Notes: generated by a model from the letters alone, not told the origin. A DNA stretch of 64,000 nucleotides from Membranipora membranacea (GCA_914767715.1 OU612071.1:27215681-27279680); one strand, 5' to 3'. Counted from the first letter of the stretch, positions 1 to 11,539 are shown. A program made the numbers and translations.

Positions 1-1640
1 TTGTTTACTCATTTAAGTTGTCATCTCATAACAGGCCACCTGTACTGTATGCTGACAAGCTGTGGCCTTCATCTCCCTCCACACTTCCTCTACCCAATGT
101 ATCAACGATAAACTGGTGCCAGAAGTTAATGAGACCATGTTCTTATATTTCCTAAAATTAAACTTCTTCTTATTGTCAGGCATAGCATGGCTCTGATCAG
201 CTTACAAACATAGAGCTCTAAGCTTTTCCAGTGAACCCTGATAAAATATGTCAGAAAAAATCTGCATTTCATGATCACATCTCACTAATCATCAAAGCTT
301 ACTGGGTATTCAAAGCATGAAACTAAAAACGAATGATAAGCTTTTGTGGAATTTGGAAAAGCTCCCCACATGTAAATTGATGAGCGACTTCATAGGTGTA
401 AGTAACAATTCATAATGTATGCTAATTAATTGATCACTTGTCACCTATTGTTGCCATGCAAAGGCCCTTTGTCTTTGCTATCCAGGGTCCATCCTCCATC
501 CATTGGCTCTGAGCCCTTGTCCCCTATAGGTCTCCCATGCCTCCGTAGTGCAGCATCACTTATCACATACCTATGTAGCAGATTATTAATTTTCACTTGT
601 TATCCACCAATGTTTGAACTGTTGTTTTGTCTCGGATTCATTCCTGCCAACAACTCCCACTGCACCAGGTTGGCCTTTCCTACTTTTCTGTTTAGTTTGG
701 TATGCCAACATATTGCAAGTTGCACATAAATTTCTATTATTCCTTGTTCATAATGTGTAACAAAATTCCATACTGATTATACTGATTACCATTCTACAGG
801 TGACTTTCTCTTCTCGTTTGGTGGCTCATACAGCTCACACTGCCTGTGAGTAATTATCATATCGGCGCTTATAGGGCTGTAAAATCATATTAATACACAA
901 CAAAGTAAGGCCCATCTGGTGTACTGCACATTACATGGTAATCAAACAAGCAAGATATATACTTTCTCTGGGATTCATGATGATAGAGCCTGATGTATGA
1001 GCGGTGATGCGGTTCATGGGATCACTAACCGCAAATAATTCAGGTTGAGCCTGTACAGACAACTTCGAAGCACATTCTGTTTGATGGAAATCTTTTTACA
1101 TTGGACACTCCACGAATGAATTTCAGGCAAAAATTTTCATTATCTAGAAACATTTTCACATAGTTTTTTGTTGAAATTTAATTTTAGTTTAGGAACCAAT
1201 CAAGCATGACTTTGCGGGAATATGATGGATATCTGTCAGGTATAATAATTGGTTCAGATGAAACTAGCCAGTCTGCATCTCATAAGTCTAATAGTTGTAA
1301 TCATTCTCCCTGTTGTAATAAAACAACAATTATTTATTCAACGCCGCTTTGAGCTAGAAATGCGTGGGCATCAAAATGTTTGGAATGCTCTAGAAGCCCC
1401 CTTTACATACCCTAGTTTTAAAAACTTTCTTTCCTACTCCCAAGCCCCACTCTGTGTCATATCTCAATGTCCCCACAAGTCCACATTTTCACGATGAATG
1501 ACGATGTGGCTCAGTAAATTGATTACACAAAGGGGAGTTACAAAAACGTTGGGTACCGTACCTAGGACTTAAACGCATATTATATTATAATACTCATATA
1601 CATGAACAGCATTACAAGCAGTGTTGTATTTTATTGTAGC
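1..1640. other. No gene recognised, left edge
   Basis: This AT-rich stretch has only short open frames (430-729 and 1249-1497 on the plus strand) that show no domain, no splice-framed coding pattern and no repeats I could match elsewhere in the window. It is probably intergenic or intronic. I see nothing supportable in it. Confidence 0.4.
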
Positions 1641-1661
1641 CCACTAGCGCATAATGGTATA

Positions 1662-1810
1662 TATATATAGACATCAGCCTAAACTAACCAAAGTTAAATT
1701 CGGCCGCTGGGATATATATATTCTGGCCTATCTTACGGGTGTGAATGAAGAGTTCTTTTCTTTTGTTTAGTTCAAAGTAGTCCTGTGTGACCTGCATCCA
1801 TGGTATGTCT
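1662..1810 (+). repeat. Dispersed repeat, copy 1
   Basis: This segment matches 9184-9478 closely. Shared landmarks are the run beginning tagacatcagcctaaac, the stretch gatatatatattctggcc, and the end tgacctgcatccatggta. Compared with the other copy it lacks about 145 bp in the middle (9221-9368 there). It lies just outside the left end of the MULE transposon. No coding content is visible and the family is unknown. Confidence 0.6.
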
Positions 1811-1928
1811 ACCATGAGATCGACATTATATTAATATTATTTGATATTTATATAAATTTGCTTTAGGATTTTGGTATCACAACACCACTGCTTGTACAAT
1901 TTACTTGGATACGACTCGTGGTGTTGTA

Positions 1929-1937
1929 GAAATTGAT
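1929..1937. repeat. 9-bp target site duplication, left
   Basis: The 9-mer gaaattgat stands directly outside the left end of the MULE and recurs exactly at 6336-6344 outside the right end. A 9-bp target duplication is characteristic of Mutator-like transposons. Confidence 0.85.
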
Positions 1938-1943
1938 GAATCC

Positions 1944-2252
1944 GCGACAACTTGGCCCGAGCCAAACTTGGCCCCAAATATGTAAATTGCAAATTAGTAA
2001 AACTTGGCCCCAAGTACTGGAACTTGGCCCAAATTAGTAAAACTTGGCCCCAACTACTGAAACTTGGCTCCAAGTACTGGAACTTGGCCCCAATTAATAA
2101 AACCTGGCCCCAAATATAAAACTTGGCCCGATGCAATGAAACTTGGCCCCAATTAGTAAAACTTGGCCCCAAGTACTGAAACTTGGCCCCAATTAGTAAA
2201 ACTTGGCCCCAATTAGTAAAACTTGGCACCAAGTACTGAAACTTGGCCCCAC
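1944..2252 (-). repeat. Left TIR of the MULE, tandem-repeat array
   Basis: About 14 imperfect copies of a 20-22 bp motif built on aacttggcccc plus a variable AT-rich half (aattagtaaa, aagtactgaa, aaatataaaa). The array is the inverted counterpart of 5993-6330. The open frame over it (1837-2232, minus) is a by-product of the repeat and is not a gene. Confidence 0.85.
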
Positions 2253-2550
2253 ATAGTAAAATTAGTAAAATACCAAAGTCAATTACCTTATCTGGTCGTT
2301 AAAGGGATAAAACACTTCTGATCTCTGTTTGGCAGCCAATGGAGCACAGAAAAATGTATATACATACATAAACTCCTCATTTGTAATTCAAAACTCCTTG
2401 TTCTGCTCAAATTTGCATTCTAAATTGTAGTTGTGCATCTCCAACAAGAAATAAGACAACTAACTGAATTGCTTGTGATCTGAAAAAAGCTGATTTTGTG
2501 AGCAGTTGTGTGCTCCTACCTCTTGGTTAGCGTTTCAATTGTACAGATAC

Positions 2551-5071
2551 TCAAAGTGCGCATGTGCAATAATGATGACCTTTGGACTCTTCAATCAACA
2601 TAAATGTTGGGGGCTTATCAACTCTCACCTGGCGATTAAACTTGTTATGCCAGCCTGAAAACTGAAACAATATTATTATATTCTTCTACTACCTAAGCAA
2701 TATGTCATATACCAAAAGGCGCTACTATAGCTTTAACTTTATGATTTAAAGCATAGATTTTTGTAACACAGAAACAAAATGTTGGTTGTTGCTCATTGCA
2801 TACTGAGTGATGAACCTTTCTGATCAAGTGAAGATTGCTTTACACGGGTTCAAATATGAACAACCCTAAACGAATTGTGAAATTGAATGTCAGTTACCTT
2901 CCAGAGAGTTATTTGTCCTTATCGCCTGTCGATACACACTCCAGAATTTTGGCTCAAATCTTCCATTGAGCCATGTAATCTCAAAATACTCAAACAACTG
3001 CCTGAAGTGAGGCTCGTTGTTCTCCGCGACCACATAGCGATAAGCTTCCTGAATCAAGTGGACAGGTAGGTAGGAGAGCCCCCACAGAAATCCACAAACA
3101 CGACGAGTGTTGTGGTGATGGCGATAGCCTGGTGCCAGACCTGTAACATTAACCATGCACCATCAAGTTTTTGAGATTGAGCTGATGTGAGAAGTTATGC
3201 TAGTATAAACTTTTTCTTTATTCGTGGTTACTAACCTTGTAGAGAAACTCGACGATAACTTTTTGTGCTTTCTCAATTATGACTAAATAACTTCATAAGA
3301 AGTTAAAATTTGATATTTATTATATTTTTAATATATCTGTTTATTGCATATTTATAATCATAATATTATTATTAATCATAGTCATAGTTATTTATGCATA
3401 ACGTTGACTTCTTACCAAGCTTTTGCAGTCTGCGCCAGATGCATTTCCGGAAATGGAAGTTACATGCGACTATATGTACTCCTTGAAACGCTGCTGAAAC
3501 AGCAGTCCAGATCCCTAAACAGACAAATGAGATGATTTTTTATGATACAACTGTGCACAAGGCAATAAATGTCTTTTGTTTTATACAAATCGGAGGATTG
3601 GTCAAGGAAATATCACACAGAACAAGAACAACATTGCAAAACACTACCATGTTATTTGTTCTGTCACTGCGTGAAAAACATTCATAAAGATGATTGTAGA
3701 TTGACAATAAAAGCGTATATGTACCAAGAAAAAATGAAGAAGTTGCCCTCAATTAACAAACCCCAAAACGAGGCTCCATTATTGACATCTTGTGAATTAA
3801 AATTTACAGTTTGTATTTCAAATGTTACAGCTCAGTCAGGTGTGTTTTGATATTCTTTCACGAACAATTTAATTGTGTACCTTTCTCAAAATCGATGATG
3901 ATGGTTTGAACATTGAGATTGGCGATTTTCTTTAACTCATTGAACACCTATAAAAAGGCACAATGGAAAATATAATTGGAAAGCAGTCAGGCATTCTTTA
4001 AAATACACCGAACCCGAATTTAAACACACAGTCTCAAATAAATACAGTGGAATAGTATAGTTATTATATTAGAAGATGTCAAGAATTATTTGATACCAAG
4101 CTACTAGTTTGGAGAGGTTAATCGAAGGAAAAAAAATGTCAACAATTGCATAAAATCCTACTTCCTCTACATTAAATCTGAAAGTCAGCCACAGAGAATA
4201 ATTAGCATGGTCATTTAAGTGAGGCTCTTCAATTGCCAAATCCGAGGAAAGTAGTTAAGAATAGGATCAGGTAACCACTTGACGACCTGCACAGGAGGAA
4301 TTTCTGAATAATTTTAGTTCAAATTTGACATACTAACTTGTTTGTAATTAATAATAGCGTGATTTAAACGAGATAGTCTGATCAGTGGGTAACCTGTCGC
4401 TAATTAATCAGGATATCTAACCATCAAATAGTCTGCCTGCTGCTTTGAAGACATAAGGACATATACTAACTTTTCTGCCTGGTAGAATCAATAAACAAAC
4501 AAAAATCATCAGACTATCAGATAAACACATTTGTTTCAATGCAAGTAATCTGTAACATTCATAAATTATTAATGTCAGAGAGCAGACAAGCTTTATAGTT
4601 TGCCTATAGATACTACCATACCTCTCTAGTGATGCGACACCTTCTAGTGGTTTCCTATAGGCAGGATGATTGTGATCCCCTCTACTTATATTGAATGCTC
4701 CATTCGACTCTTTCACAATTGCTTTACACTTTGTTGGCTTGCCATACCTCGCACAACGCCATCAAACTACCACTTCCTATCAAGAGATCAGGATAGTATA
4801 CAGTAGTCATGTCAAGCCAACAGACAATTTCAGTACAATTCATGGTTTTATTATTAAATTTGTCAGTTGCGTTTTATTGGCAGCTGATTCCAAAATCAGG
4901 AAAATATGTTTATGTTCAGTAGTTAGATGGCGCTGAAGTACCTCACAATCCCTGTGCTTCTTAACATAGCGATGTCCTAGATGTTGATCGATTAAGCAAT
5001 TCCCTTTGCGCTGGGTCGCTGCTCTCACTAACGCAAACCTCGGACCATCGATAACTGTATTTATACATTGC
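2551..5071 (-). CDS. FLYWCH-MULE transposase, spliced, partial
   Basis: The gene reads on the minus strand. Exon 5071-4942 (acceptor tttcag, donor GAG|gtac) holds the first half of a FLYWCH finger (CLIDQHLGHRYVKKH). Exon about 4766-4622 holds the second half (WRCARYGKPTKCKAI, then RGDHNHPAY). Exon 3947-3881 carries the MULE DFE motif (IIIDFEK). Exon 3514-3416 carries VACNFHFRKCIWRRLQKLG. Exon 3140-2898 carries the conserved end of the domain (ITWLNGRF..FWSVYRQAI.RTNNSLEG). Exon 2654-2551 continues GWHNKFNRQV and ends in TGA. The last four exons join phase 1 to phase 1. I could not find an exon with the first catalytic Asp between 3948 and 4621. An in-frame TGA lies just 5' of the WRC codons, so the FLYWCH junction is uncertain. 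A further N-terminal exon near 5776-5722 is possible. The copy may be defective. Confidence 0.8.
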
Positions 5072-5270
5072 CTGAAATGTGCATTATGATATATGTTATG
5101 CAGTATGTATGTGCGTAGGATTTAGCTGTTTAATCATTTTTTGTATTAATGCAGCTATGATAAGGATGATTAATTTTCCACTGACAAATTATGAAGATTC
5201 TGCAACACTTTTGTGTTTTGCCTGTGAGCAACTGCTCTGACCCGAGAATAGTGACAATATTACCGCTATA

Positions 5271-5595
5271 CCTCACCTATAAGGCCCGTGCCTTATAGAT
5301 GAAGGCGCCTTAGAGAGTGGAGCATAATATGCGCCTATATTATAGGCGCGGCTATCATTTGAAGTATTTTTATATTTGACTTAGACAAAAACCGTGGTTT
5401 GAAAAGGAAAGCCGCATAGCTCAGTAGACAGAGCGCCTACCTTGTGAACACAATGTTGCGGGTTTGAATCCGATCGAGGTCAGTTTTTTTTTCCAAAGGC
5501 GTGCCTTGTAGCTGTTGGGTGCCTCATAACTGTAGCATTTTTAATTTTTCCAAGGGAGGTGCTTCACTTATAAGGCCGGTGCCTTATAAATGAGG
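5271..5595. mobile_element. MITE with TA duplication and tRNA-like core
   Basis: A 325-bp non-autonomous element nested in the MULE. The left end cctcacctataaggc and the reverse complement of the right end (cctcatttataaggc) match over about 40 bp with scattered differences. TA flanks both ends (5269-5270, 5596-5597), as in Tc1/mariner-type insertions. Each end also contains a short palindrome around ataaggc..gccttat. The core holds a tRNA-like segment at 5411-5484. The superfamily is inferred from the TA duplication only. Confidence 0.65.
5411..5484 (+). other. tRNA-like sequence (pseudo-tRNA)
   Basis: It has an A-box-like stretch (tagctcagtagacagagcgc) and a B-box-like stretch (gggtttgaatcc) at tRNA spacing. 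The 5' seven bases (gccgcat) do not pair with the 3' end (cgaggtc), so this is not a functional tRNA gene. It is probably a tRNA-derived piece captured by the surrounding MITE. Confidence 0.55.
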
Positions 5596-5992
5596 TATTA
5601 CAGTATTACTAAAGCTAGATCCTGATGCTGAATCATTGTTGAATCTTCTTGTCAGCGATTATAATATATGTTACAGACATTTAGAATATGATGTTTCTTA
5701 ACATTTTTACCTATCATCGTCAAGTCTGGCCTCCTCCGATAGTTGCACTGCATCTTTTTCTTTTTCTATGAAAGAGATTCTGGTGCAATTGACAATATTG
5801 GAAAAAAGAATGAAACAGGACAAATTGAAAGATTTACATAAAACAAACATGTCTTAGAAACTGACTTGCTCATCAGACAGGTCTACCCATACTGTTCCCT
5901 TAACTGAGCCCGTGATCCAAAGAATACAGAACAAGACAATTAAAGAGCTTTTTCATCTGTGATACACAAAATAACAAATTAAATACCTCCAA

Positions 5993-6330
5993 GTTTTACT
6001 AATTGGGGCCAAGTTTCATTGCATTGGGCCAAGTTTAATATTTGGGGCCAAGTTTTACTAATTGGGGCCTAGTTTCAGCACATGGGGCCAAGTTTTACTA
6101 ATTGGGTTAAGTTTCAGTAGTTGGGGCCAAGTCTTACTAATTGGGGCCAAGTTTCAGTACTTGGGGCCAAGTTTTACTAATTGGGGCCAAGTTTCATTGC
6201 ATGGGGCCAAGTTTTACTATTTGGGGCCAAGTTTTATATTTGGGGCCAAGTTTGGCTCGGGCCAAGTAAGTTTGGCTCGGGCCAAGTAAGTTTGGCTCGG
6301 GCCAAGTTTGGCTCGGGCCAAGTTGTCGCG
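5993..6330 (+). repeat. Right TIR of the MULE, tandem-repeat array
   Basis: This is the inverted partner of 1944-2252. It has about 12 units of aattggggccaagttttact and variants, then four outer copies of gtttggctcgggccaagt, ending in gttgtcgcg. The open frame 6062-6289 only reflects the repeat. Confidence 0.85.
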
Positions 6331-6489
6331 CTTCCGAAATTGATAACATAAAGCTTCTAATTTTCTTGATTTACAGCTTTTGTGGTTGAATGAATGTTTG
6401 AATTCGATTTTTTTCATCCAATTTTGAGTGTAACTGGGTTTTCTGAAATTCAAACACTGATGGGCGGCATGTTATTATTACCTGTGGGT

Positions 6490-6620
6490 TTGATGGTGTT
6501 CCTTTGACCTCTATAATTTCAGATCTTGCAGTTTCGTCAATCTTTATCTGCAACGCATATATCTTCTTAAGGTCATAATTGAGGCATTTGATCATTTTAC
6601 TTTGCCGTTAAGGTCTGGCA
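6490..6620 (-). CDS. Candidate exon, unrecognised host gene
   Basis: The minus strand reads openly from about 6620 (MVPDLNGKVKMIKCLNYDL) to PSNPQ, followed by a good donor (CCACAG|gtaata). Composition looks coding rather than repetitive. It lies between the MULE and the 3' end of a LINE, so these insertions may sit in introns of the same gene as the candidate exons at 8365-8540 and 9740-9905. No domain recognised. Confidence 0.35.
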
Positions 6621-6634
6621 CCATCGGCGCTTGA

Positions 6635-8200
6635 GCTAGTAGTAGTAGTAGTAGTAGTCTGCCATTATTGTGCATGACTCGGGTGAGTATTTCGCACAGT
6701 AAAAGGTGCAGGTGCAATAAATATAATATGTTGTGGTGCCTTTGGTGCAGTGTGTTTCTAAAATATAATTCTGGAACTAATAACTTGTTGACATTTGAGA
6801 CTTAAAAGAGTTGAGGGATTTGGCCTCGACAACACTCGGTGACAACGAATTCCAGAGGCGGATGGTATTTGGAAAAAAAAGTTGTTTGAAAAAGCTGTGT
6901 CCTCGAGTGTGGAATTAAATAACTTTGACTATGCCCCCTATAAGTAAAGGATGGAACGAGCAGAGAGGAAGATATATATCAATCAGATTAGAGTGTGTTT
7001 TGTAAAAGATTACTAAACAGATAACTGTTCTTCGCTTTTCTAGTGATTGCCATTTTAAATTATTGAGCATAGTAGTTACACTCCTATCTCGGGAAAAATC
7101 ATTTTTAACAAAGCGAGCAGCTCTTCTCTGCACTGCCTCGATCTTGTTGATATTGCGTGTGGTGTGGGGATTCTAAAACAGCAGCAGCACAATACTCCAG
7201 TTGGGGGCGTACAATGGCCTTATAGCTCATTTCTTTCAGCTCAGGAGGGCAGTGAGAGAGGTTACGTTGGAGCATGTTTAACGATCTGTTGGCTCTGGTG
7301 GTAATAATATCAACTTGACTGTTCCAACACAACTTGGATGTGATAGTAGCACCAAGATATTTTACATTATTCTTTAGATTTAGCTGATGGTCTCTTATTT
7401 TATATGATGCCTGTGTTTGCTTTCTTTTTAAACTTGTTCTTAGTACTTCACATTTCTTAGGGTGGAATTCCATTGACCAATCTTGTTCCCAGTCAAGCAA
7501 GCTATTCAGGTCCTCCTGTAGAAGTTGACAATCAACCGGAGATTTAATTTCACGATATATTGTGCAATCATCAGCAAAGAGTCGTATTTGAGAACCATTT
7601 TTAACATGAGAAGGTAAATCGTTAATATGCAACAAAAACAAGAGCGAACCAAGGACGCTTCCCTGGGGAACGCCAGATGTGACCTTGGATGGAGATGATG
7701 ACTTGTTACCAACAACTACCTCTTGGGTTCTACCTTTCAAAAATCCCTTAATGCAGCTCATTGAGAAGTTGTCAATGCCGTAAAAACCTAACTTATACAG
7801 AAGTTTCTGGTGGGACACCTTGTAAAAGGCCTTTGAAAAATCTAAAAGAATAAGATCTGTTTGGCCTTTATCCTCGATGTTTGGAGCAAGATCTTCTATT
7901 AACATAATAAGTTGTGACTCACATGATCGACGTTGTCTAAAGCCATGCTGTGAGTCAGTCAGAACATGGTTTTTAGATAAGTGTTCCGTGATCTGACTAG
8001 TAATAATGTGCTCAAGTAGTTTGCACACTACACTAGTCAGAGAAACTGGTCTATAGTTGGCAGGTAACATAACATCGCCTTTCTTAAAGATTGGAGATAC
8101 ACGTGCATGTTTCCAGTCATTTGGTAACACCCCCTGTTCCAAGGAAGCAGTGAATAAAACAATCAAAACAGGGGATATTTCTACACTCAGGGTTTTCAAT
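6635..8200 (-). mobile_element. 5'-truncated LINE (CR1/L2-like) with reverse transcriptase
   Basis: The minus-strand frame 8199-7105 encodes a non-LTR reverse transcriptase lacking its endonuclease. Motifs in order are WKHARVSPIFKKGD, YRPVSLTSV, QHGFRQRRSCE, LLDFSKAF, SGVPQGSVLG, LFADDCTIY (catalytic FADD), FHPKKCEV, KYLGATI and RPQLEYCAA. A frameshift near 7130 moves the C-terminal part (QRRAARFVKNDFSRDRSVT) into the frame 7133-6915. The 3' end is a trinucleotide run, (agt)n on the plus strand at 6637-6659, a typical simple-repeat LINE tail. Absence of the endonuclease fits 5' truncation at insertion. This copy is inactive. Confidence 0.88.
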
Positions 8201-8364
8201 CATTTCTACTACTACGTATTTCCGACGAGTACAAAAAAAGTTTGAGACGATCATTAGAGAAGATATGTCCAAACGATCAACACCAATTAGCATAAATAAA
8301 CAAACAGATTCATCAACACATCGGATTCATAGAACTGTGGATCTTTTGTGAGGGTAGATCAATT

Positions 8365-8540
8365 TATATTGTTACTGGCTTCATCTCTCAATCTGTTAGA
8401 TAGGGATGTGTCACGTAGCGAACTAACAGACATGATCTCTATGAAATCATCCATATCATCTGCCTCATCCATACAATCAGTTGCATACAGTAGGTCCTCT
8501 GGGTTGTTTTGGGAGTGGATAAATTCATCACTTGTCAATC
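8365..8540 (-). CDS. Candidate acidic terminal exon
   Basis: Just after a splice-acceptor-like tract (tttctattttacag on the minus strand) an open frame encodes about 58 residues rich in Asp and Glu (ATDCMDEADDMDDFIEIMS) and then stops. It could be the 3' coding exon of a minus-strand gene. No family recognised. Confidence 0.35.
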
Positions 8541-9183
8541 TGTAAAATAGAAACAAGATAATGATGCAGTCTCTCAATATTAAGTGCAATATATATTATT
8601 ATATATTATCATAATAATAATGTTGGAAGCATGGGCACCTGGGAGATCTGCCCAGCAGTACACTTTGCAATCTACAGTAGAGAAATTGCATGTTGTGGAA
8701 TATTGCTTACCAGTATGTTAACAAGGGAGAATATATGGGTAGATTGAGAGATAGAAACTCCTTTGAAATAGATCTCCTTGGATAGATAGATAGAAGACAA
8801 GATTTTCCAACAAAGCAGATGAACATTCAACTTTGAACACATTGACAGGAAACAAGCATGCACAGTGGGTGTGGCCTGGTGAATAACAACTGTTGATTGG
8901 CTGCTTACTTGTTATTACATAGAAAAGTTTTTTATTGCCATGTGCAGACAACACTTAATGGAGACACACATCGATCATAAATAACAGCTTGTTTCCAATC
9001 CTCTCTTGAAATCCTTGGTGGAAGGTAGTGTCCTAATATCTACTGAGATGTAGGGTAAGTTCTGGCTCCTGTAACCATCAAATTTGCAACTTTATATGAG
9101 TCACAAAAGTACGCAGTCTTCAGCTTTGTACACTGCAACAGCTAATTTTAGTGACAAGCTTGTATTTGCTCACCATGTTGACT

Positions 9184-9478
9184 TTATATAGACATCAGCC
9201 TAAACCAACCAAAGTTAAATGCTAACTAACATTAAGTCAACCCAAAACTAGCTAATCTAAACACTAGCTAACATTCACTCTTGTTCAGCAGTCAACGAAG
9301 GTTAAAATATAGGTAACACTCAAATACCAGTTGGTTTAATGAATGCTGTTACGCAGGAATGTAGGCAGCTGCGATATATATATTCTGGCCTATCTTACAG
9401 GTGTGAATGAAGAGTTATTTTGCTTTTCTTTTGCTCCGTTCAAAGAAGTCTTGTGTGACCTGCATCCATGGTATATCT
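9184..9478 (+). repeat. Dispersed repeat, copy 2
   Basis: The longer counterpart of 1662-1810, with about 145 bp extra internal sequence. Both copies have the same orientation and both end near ccatggta. Family unknown. Confidence 0.6.
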
Positions 9479-9739
9479 GTCTTGTCCTTATCAATATGGT
9501 CAACCAACACATGAGGACAAAAATAAGTCCTAGTTAGTCAAAGAAGATTTTGTTCATCCAAAATACACCTAAATAACTAAATGTGATGATTCTTACAATT
9601 CTTACAAGTGCTATTGCCTTGGAGTTTGCACAGCAATACTCATCGTACTTGTTTTACCGTTTGATTAACATTAAGCTCTAAGATATTCATTACTCAAATG
9701 CGGAGAACGGAAAAAATTTATACCAACCTCCTGTCAATA

Positions 9740-9905
9740 GCCACCACTATCCTGGTATCCACTCCCACAGAAAATCTTAGCTGCCTCAAAAACTCTTACA
9801 TCTTTATCTGGAAACCGCAGATTATCGCCACTTCGTCTAAGTAGGGCAGATAAACCTGAGAGAAACTTGGTGGTTGCACTGTATATGGAGGCAGCATCAC
9901 ATGCC
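9740..9905 (-). CDS. Candidate exon, unrecognised gene
   Basis: On the minus strand the acceptor ttcatattgcag precedes an open frame reading LKACDAASIYSATTKF, then a basic and hydrophobic stretch and KIFCGSGYQDSGGY before a stop; possible donors lie near the end. Composition looks coding. No known domain identified. Confidence 0.35.
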
Positions 9906-10446
9906 TTGAGCTGCAATATGAAAAAATATAAATCATTTAGGGTTTGTCCTGCTTTGGCCAGTTGGTTATGGAGTTGCCATGTGACATGTCAAGCACTTCA
10001 ACAACTTAAACTCATATATTAATAGAGCCTGGATTAGGAGGCTTTTTTGTCATTTATAGAAAGTGGCTGTTTTCCTTGAAACTTATGCCGATGATGTGTG
10101 GCGATAATTGAATAATCATATTTTTTGTAGTTACCCTAACTGTAATCCGTCATATGAATTTTGTAGGGTCACTTCGGTTTATAAATCGGTCATGCCCACT
10201 TTTATTAAGATAATATGTTTCGTTAGGAAACTTGATCATCTCAATGAGCCACATTCATACTTCTTCAAATTAATTAAGTACTTTCTTCTGAATTTCCGTA
10301 GTACTTTTAGTAAATCCATTCATCGGTTAAAATTCGGATTTTCAACCGCAGACTGGGATTTGACTAGGGAAGCAGGTTTGTAGAAACTTACAGAAATACT
10401 TTTTTTTTATTAATGAAGGAGATTATCAACGATTTCAAAGTCAGAG

Positions 10447-10980
10447 TTACTGGAAGTTTGGCTCCCAATGATGGCTCATGCAGATGACTTCACCACCCAT
10501 CCTATCAGGACCTACCAAAAAATCTGTCATTGGGTCTTGAGATATTCCAATCGAAGGGTCTAGGTGGTCGAAAATACAGGTTTTAATATCATATTTGAGA
10601 CCCTTCTCAATAAACAATGCCTCATATGGCTGGTGAGTGCGTAAGAAATGCAAACCAATATTTAGCGAACTATTGTCTCTAACACATATATAAATATGAC
10701 CCGAATGTAGGGGGTCATGAACATGTATAGGGGTATTATATATATTATCTATGATTGCAAAAATACCATTAATTATCAACTATTTAAAAGTTATAGTTCT
10801 CGGTGTAAAATTGAATGTCTGGTTCCGCGAGAAAATCATTAACTGGTATTCATAGAAAGGTTTCATTTGTTGCATAGGTGTCGTGCAACTCCTTTCTTCA
10901 TCACCTCCGTTTTTCATCTGAAGTGATGCCAGATACAGCATGCAGTATGTAAAGGCCATCTGGTGGACTGCATAGCACAA
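10447..10980 (-). pseudogene. Unassigned reading frame interrupted by one stop
   Basis: Two minus-strand open stretches, 10980-10780 and 10779-10447, are in the same frame and separated only by a TAG at 10782-10780. Together they give about 177 codons with mixed hydrophobic and polar composition (ICVRDNSSLNIGLHF; CIFDHLDPSIGI). A single stop in an otherwise open frame suggests a decayed coding segment, or an exon end if splicing intervenes. No family recognised. Confidence 0.3.
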
Positions 10981-11539
10981 CTGCTAGACTATTAATGTTT
11001 TACAGGCTTTCATTCAATACCAAACTTGTATGCATTAAACAAGCCGGAATAGTCTATCTGCATGCCAACAAAGCAGCTGGCCAGAATTAACAAACAAAAA
11101 TGGTCTATGCGTCATTTTTTGCAGCAACACACCCCCTTGTCAATCTATGCTACCTCAATCTTCTTTTGTCAACTCACAGCCATCCCACACAGGGGAGGCA
11201 ATCCCAAAGGTGCAATTACCAGATCTATTTACTTGTTTGTTTGGTTACAATGTTTGAGGTAAGGGTGTCATTTTCCATTTATTCTTTTTTCTCATGGAAA
11301 GTTTGAACTTAACAAAAGAGGAAAACAAATAGTAAAGTCAGCTAACCATGCAAAAATTCATAATCAAATTCATCAAAAAGAATAATACATTAAAAATAAT
11401 CAATATCAATAAAAATGTAACTCCTTGTGATGCTAGTACTCAGGCTACTGTACACCATGGACTTTAATTCCGTCAATTTAAATTTATCTTCCAGAACCAA
11501 GGGCTAGGATGACATCAGATGTCATCCTCCTGAGTCTAT

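Larger units (their letters stand above)
1938..6335 (-). mobile_element. Mutator-like (MULE) DNA transposon with tandem-repeat TIRs
   Basis: This is a 4.4-kb element bounded by an exact 9-bp duplication (1929-1937 and 6336-6344). Both ends are long inverted repeats whose outer part reads gcgacaacttggcccgagcc going inward. The inner part of each end is an array of a roughly 20-bp motif (aacttggccccaattagtaa and variants). Between the ends, minus-strand exons encode a FLYWCH zinc finger and a MULE transposase domain (see the separate entry). A nested MITE sits at 5271-5595. The first six terminal bases of the two ends match only partly, but the next 12 or more match exactly. Ends, duplication length and transposase family all agree, so the assignment is firm. 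The transposase may no longer be functional. Confidence 0.88.

Noticed and set aside
1837-2232. 131-codon minus-strand open frame
   Set aside because: It is created by the tandem array in the MULE terminal repeat (a repeating WGQVLLIGAKF-like reading) and has no independent coding evidence. The same applies to 6062-6289.
5411-5484. Functional tRNA gene
   Set aside because: A and B boxes are present but the acceptor stem does not pair, so it is listed only as tRNA-like.
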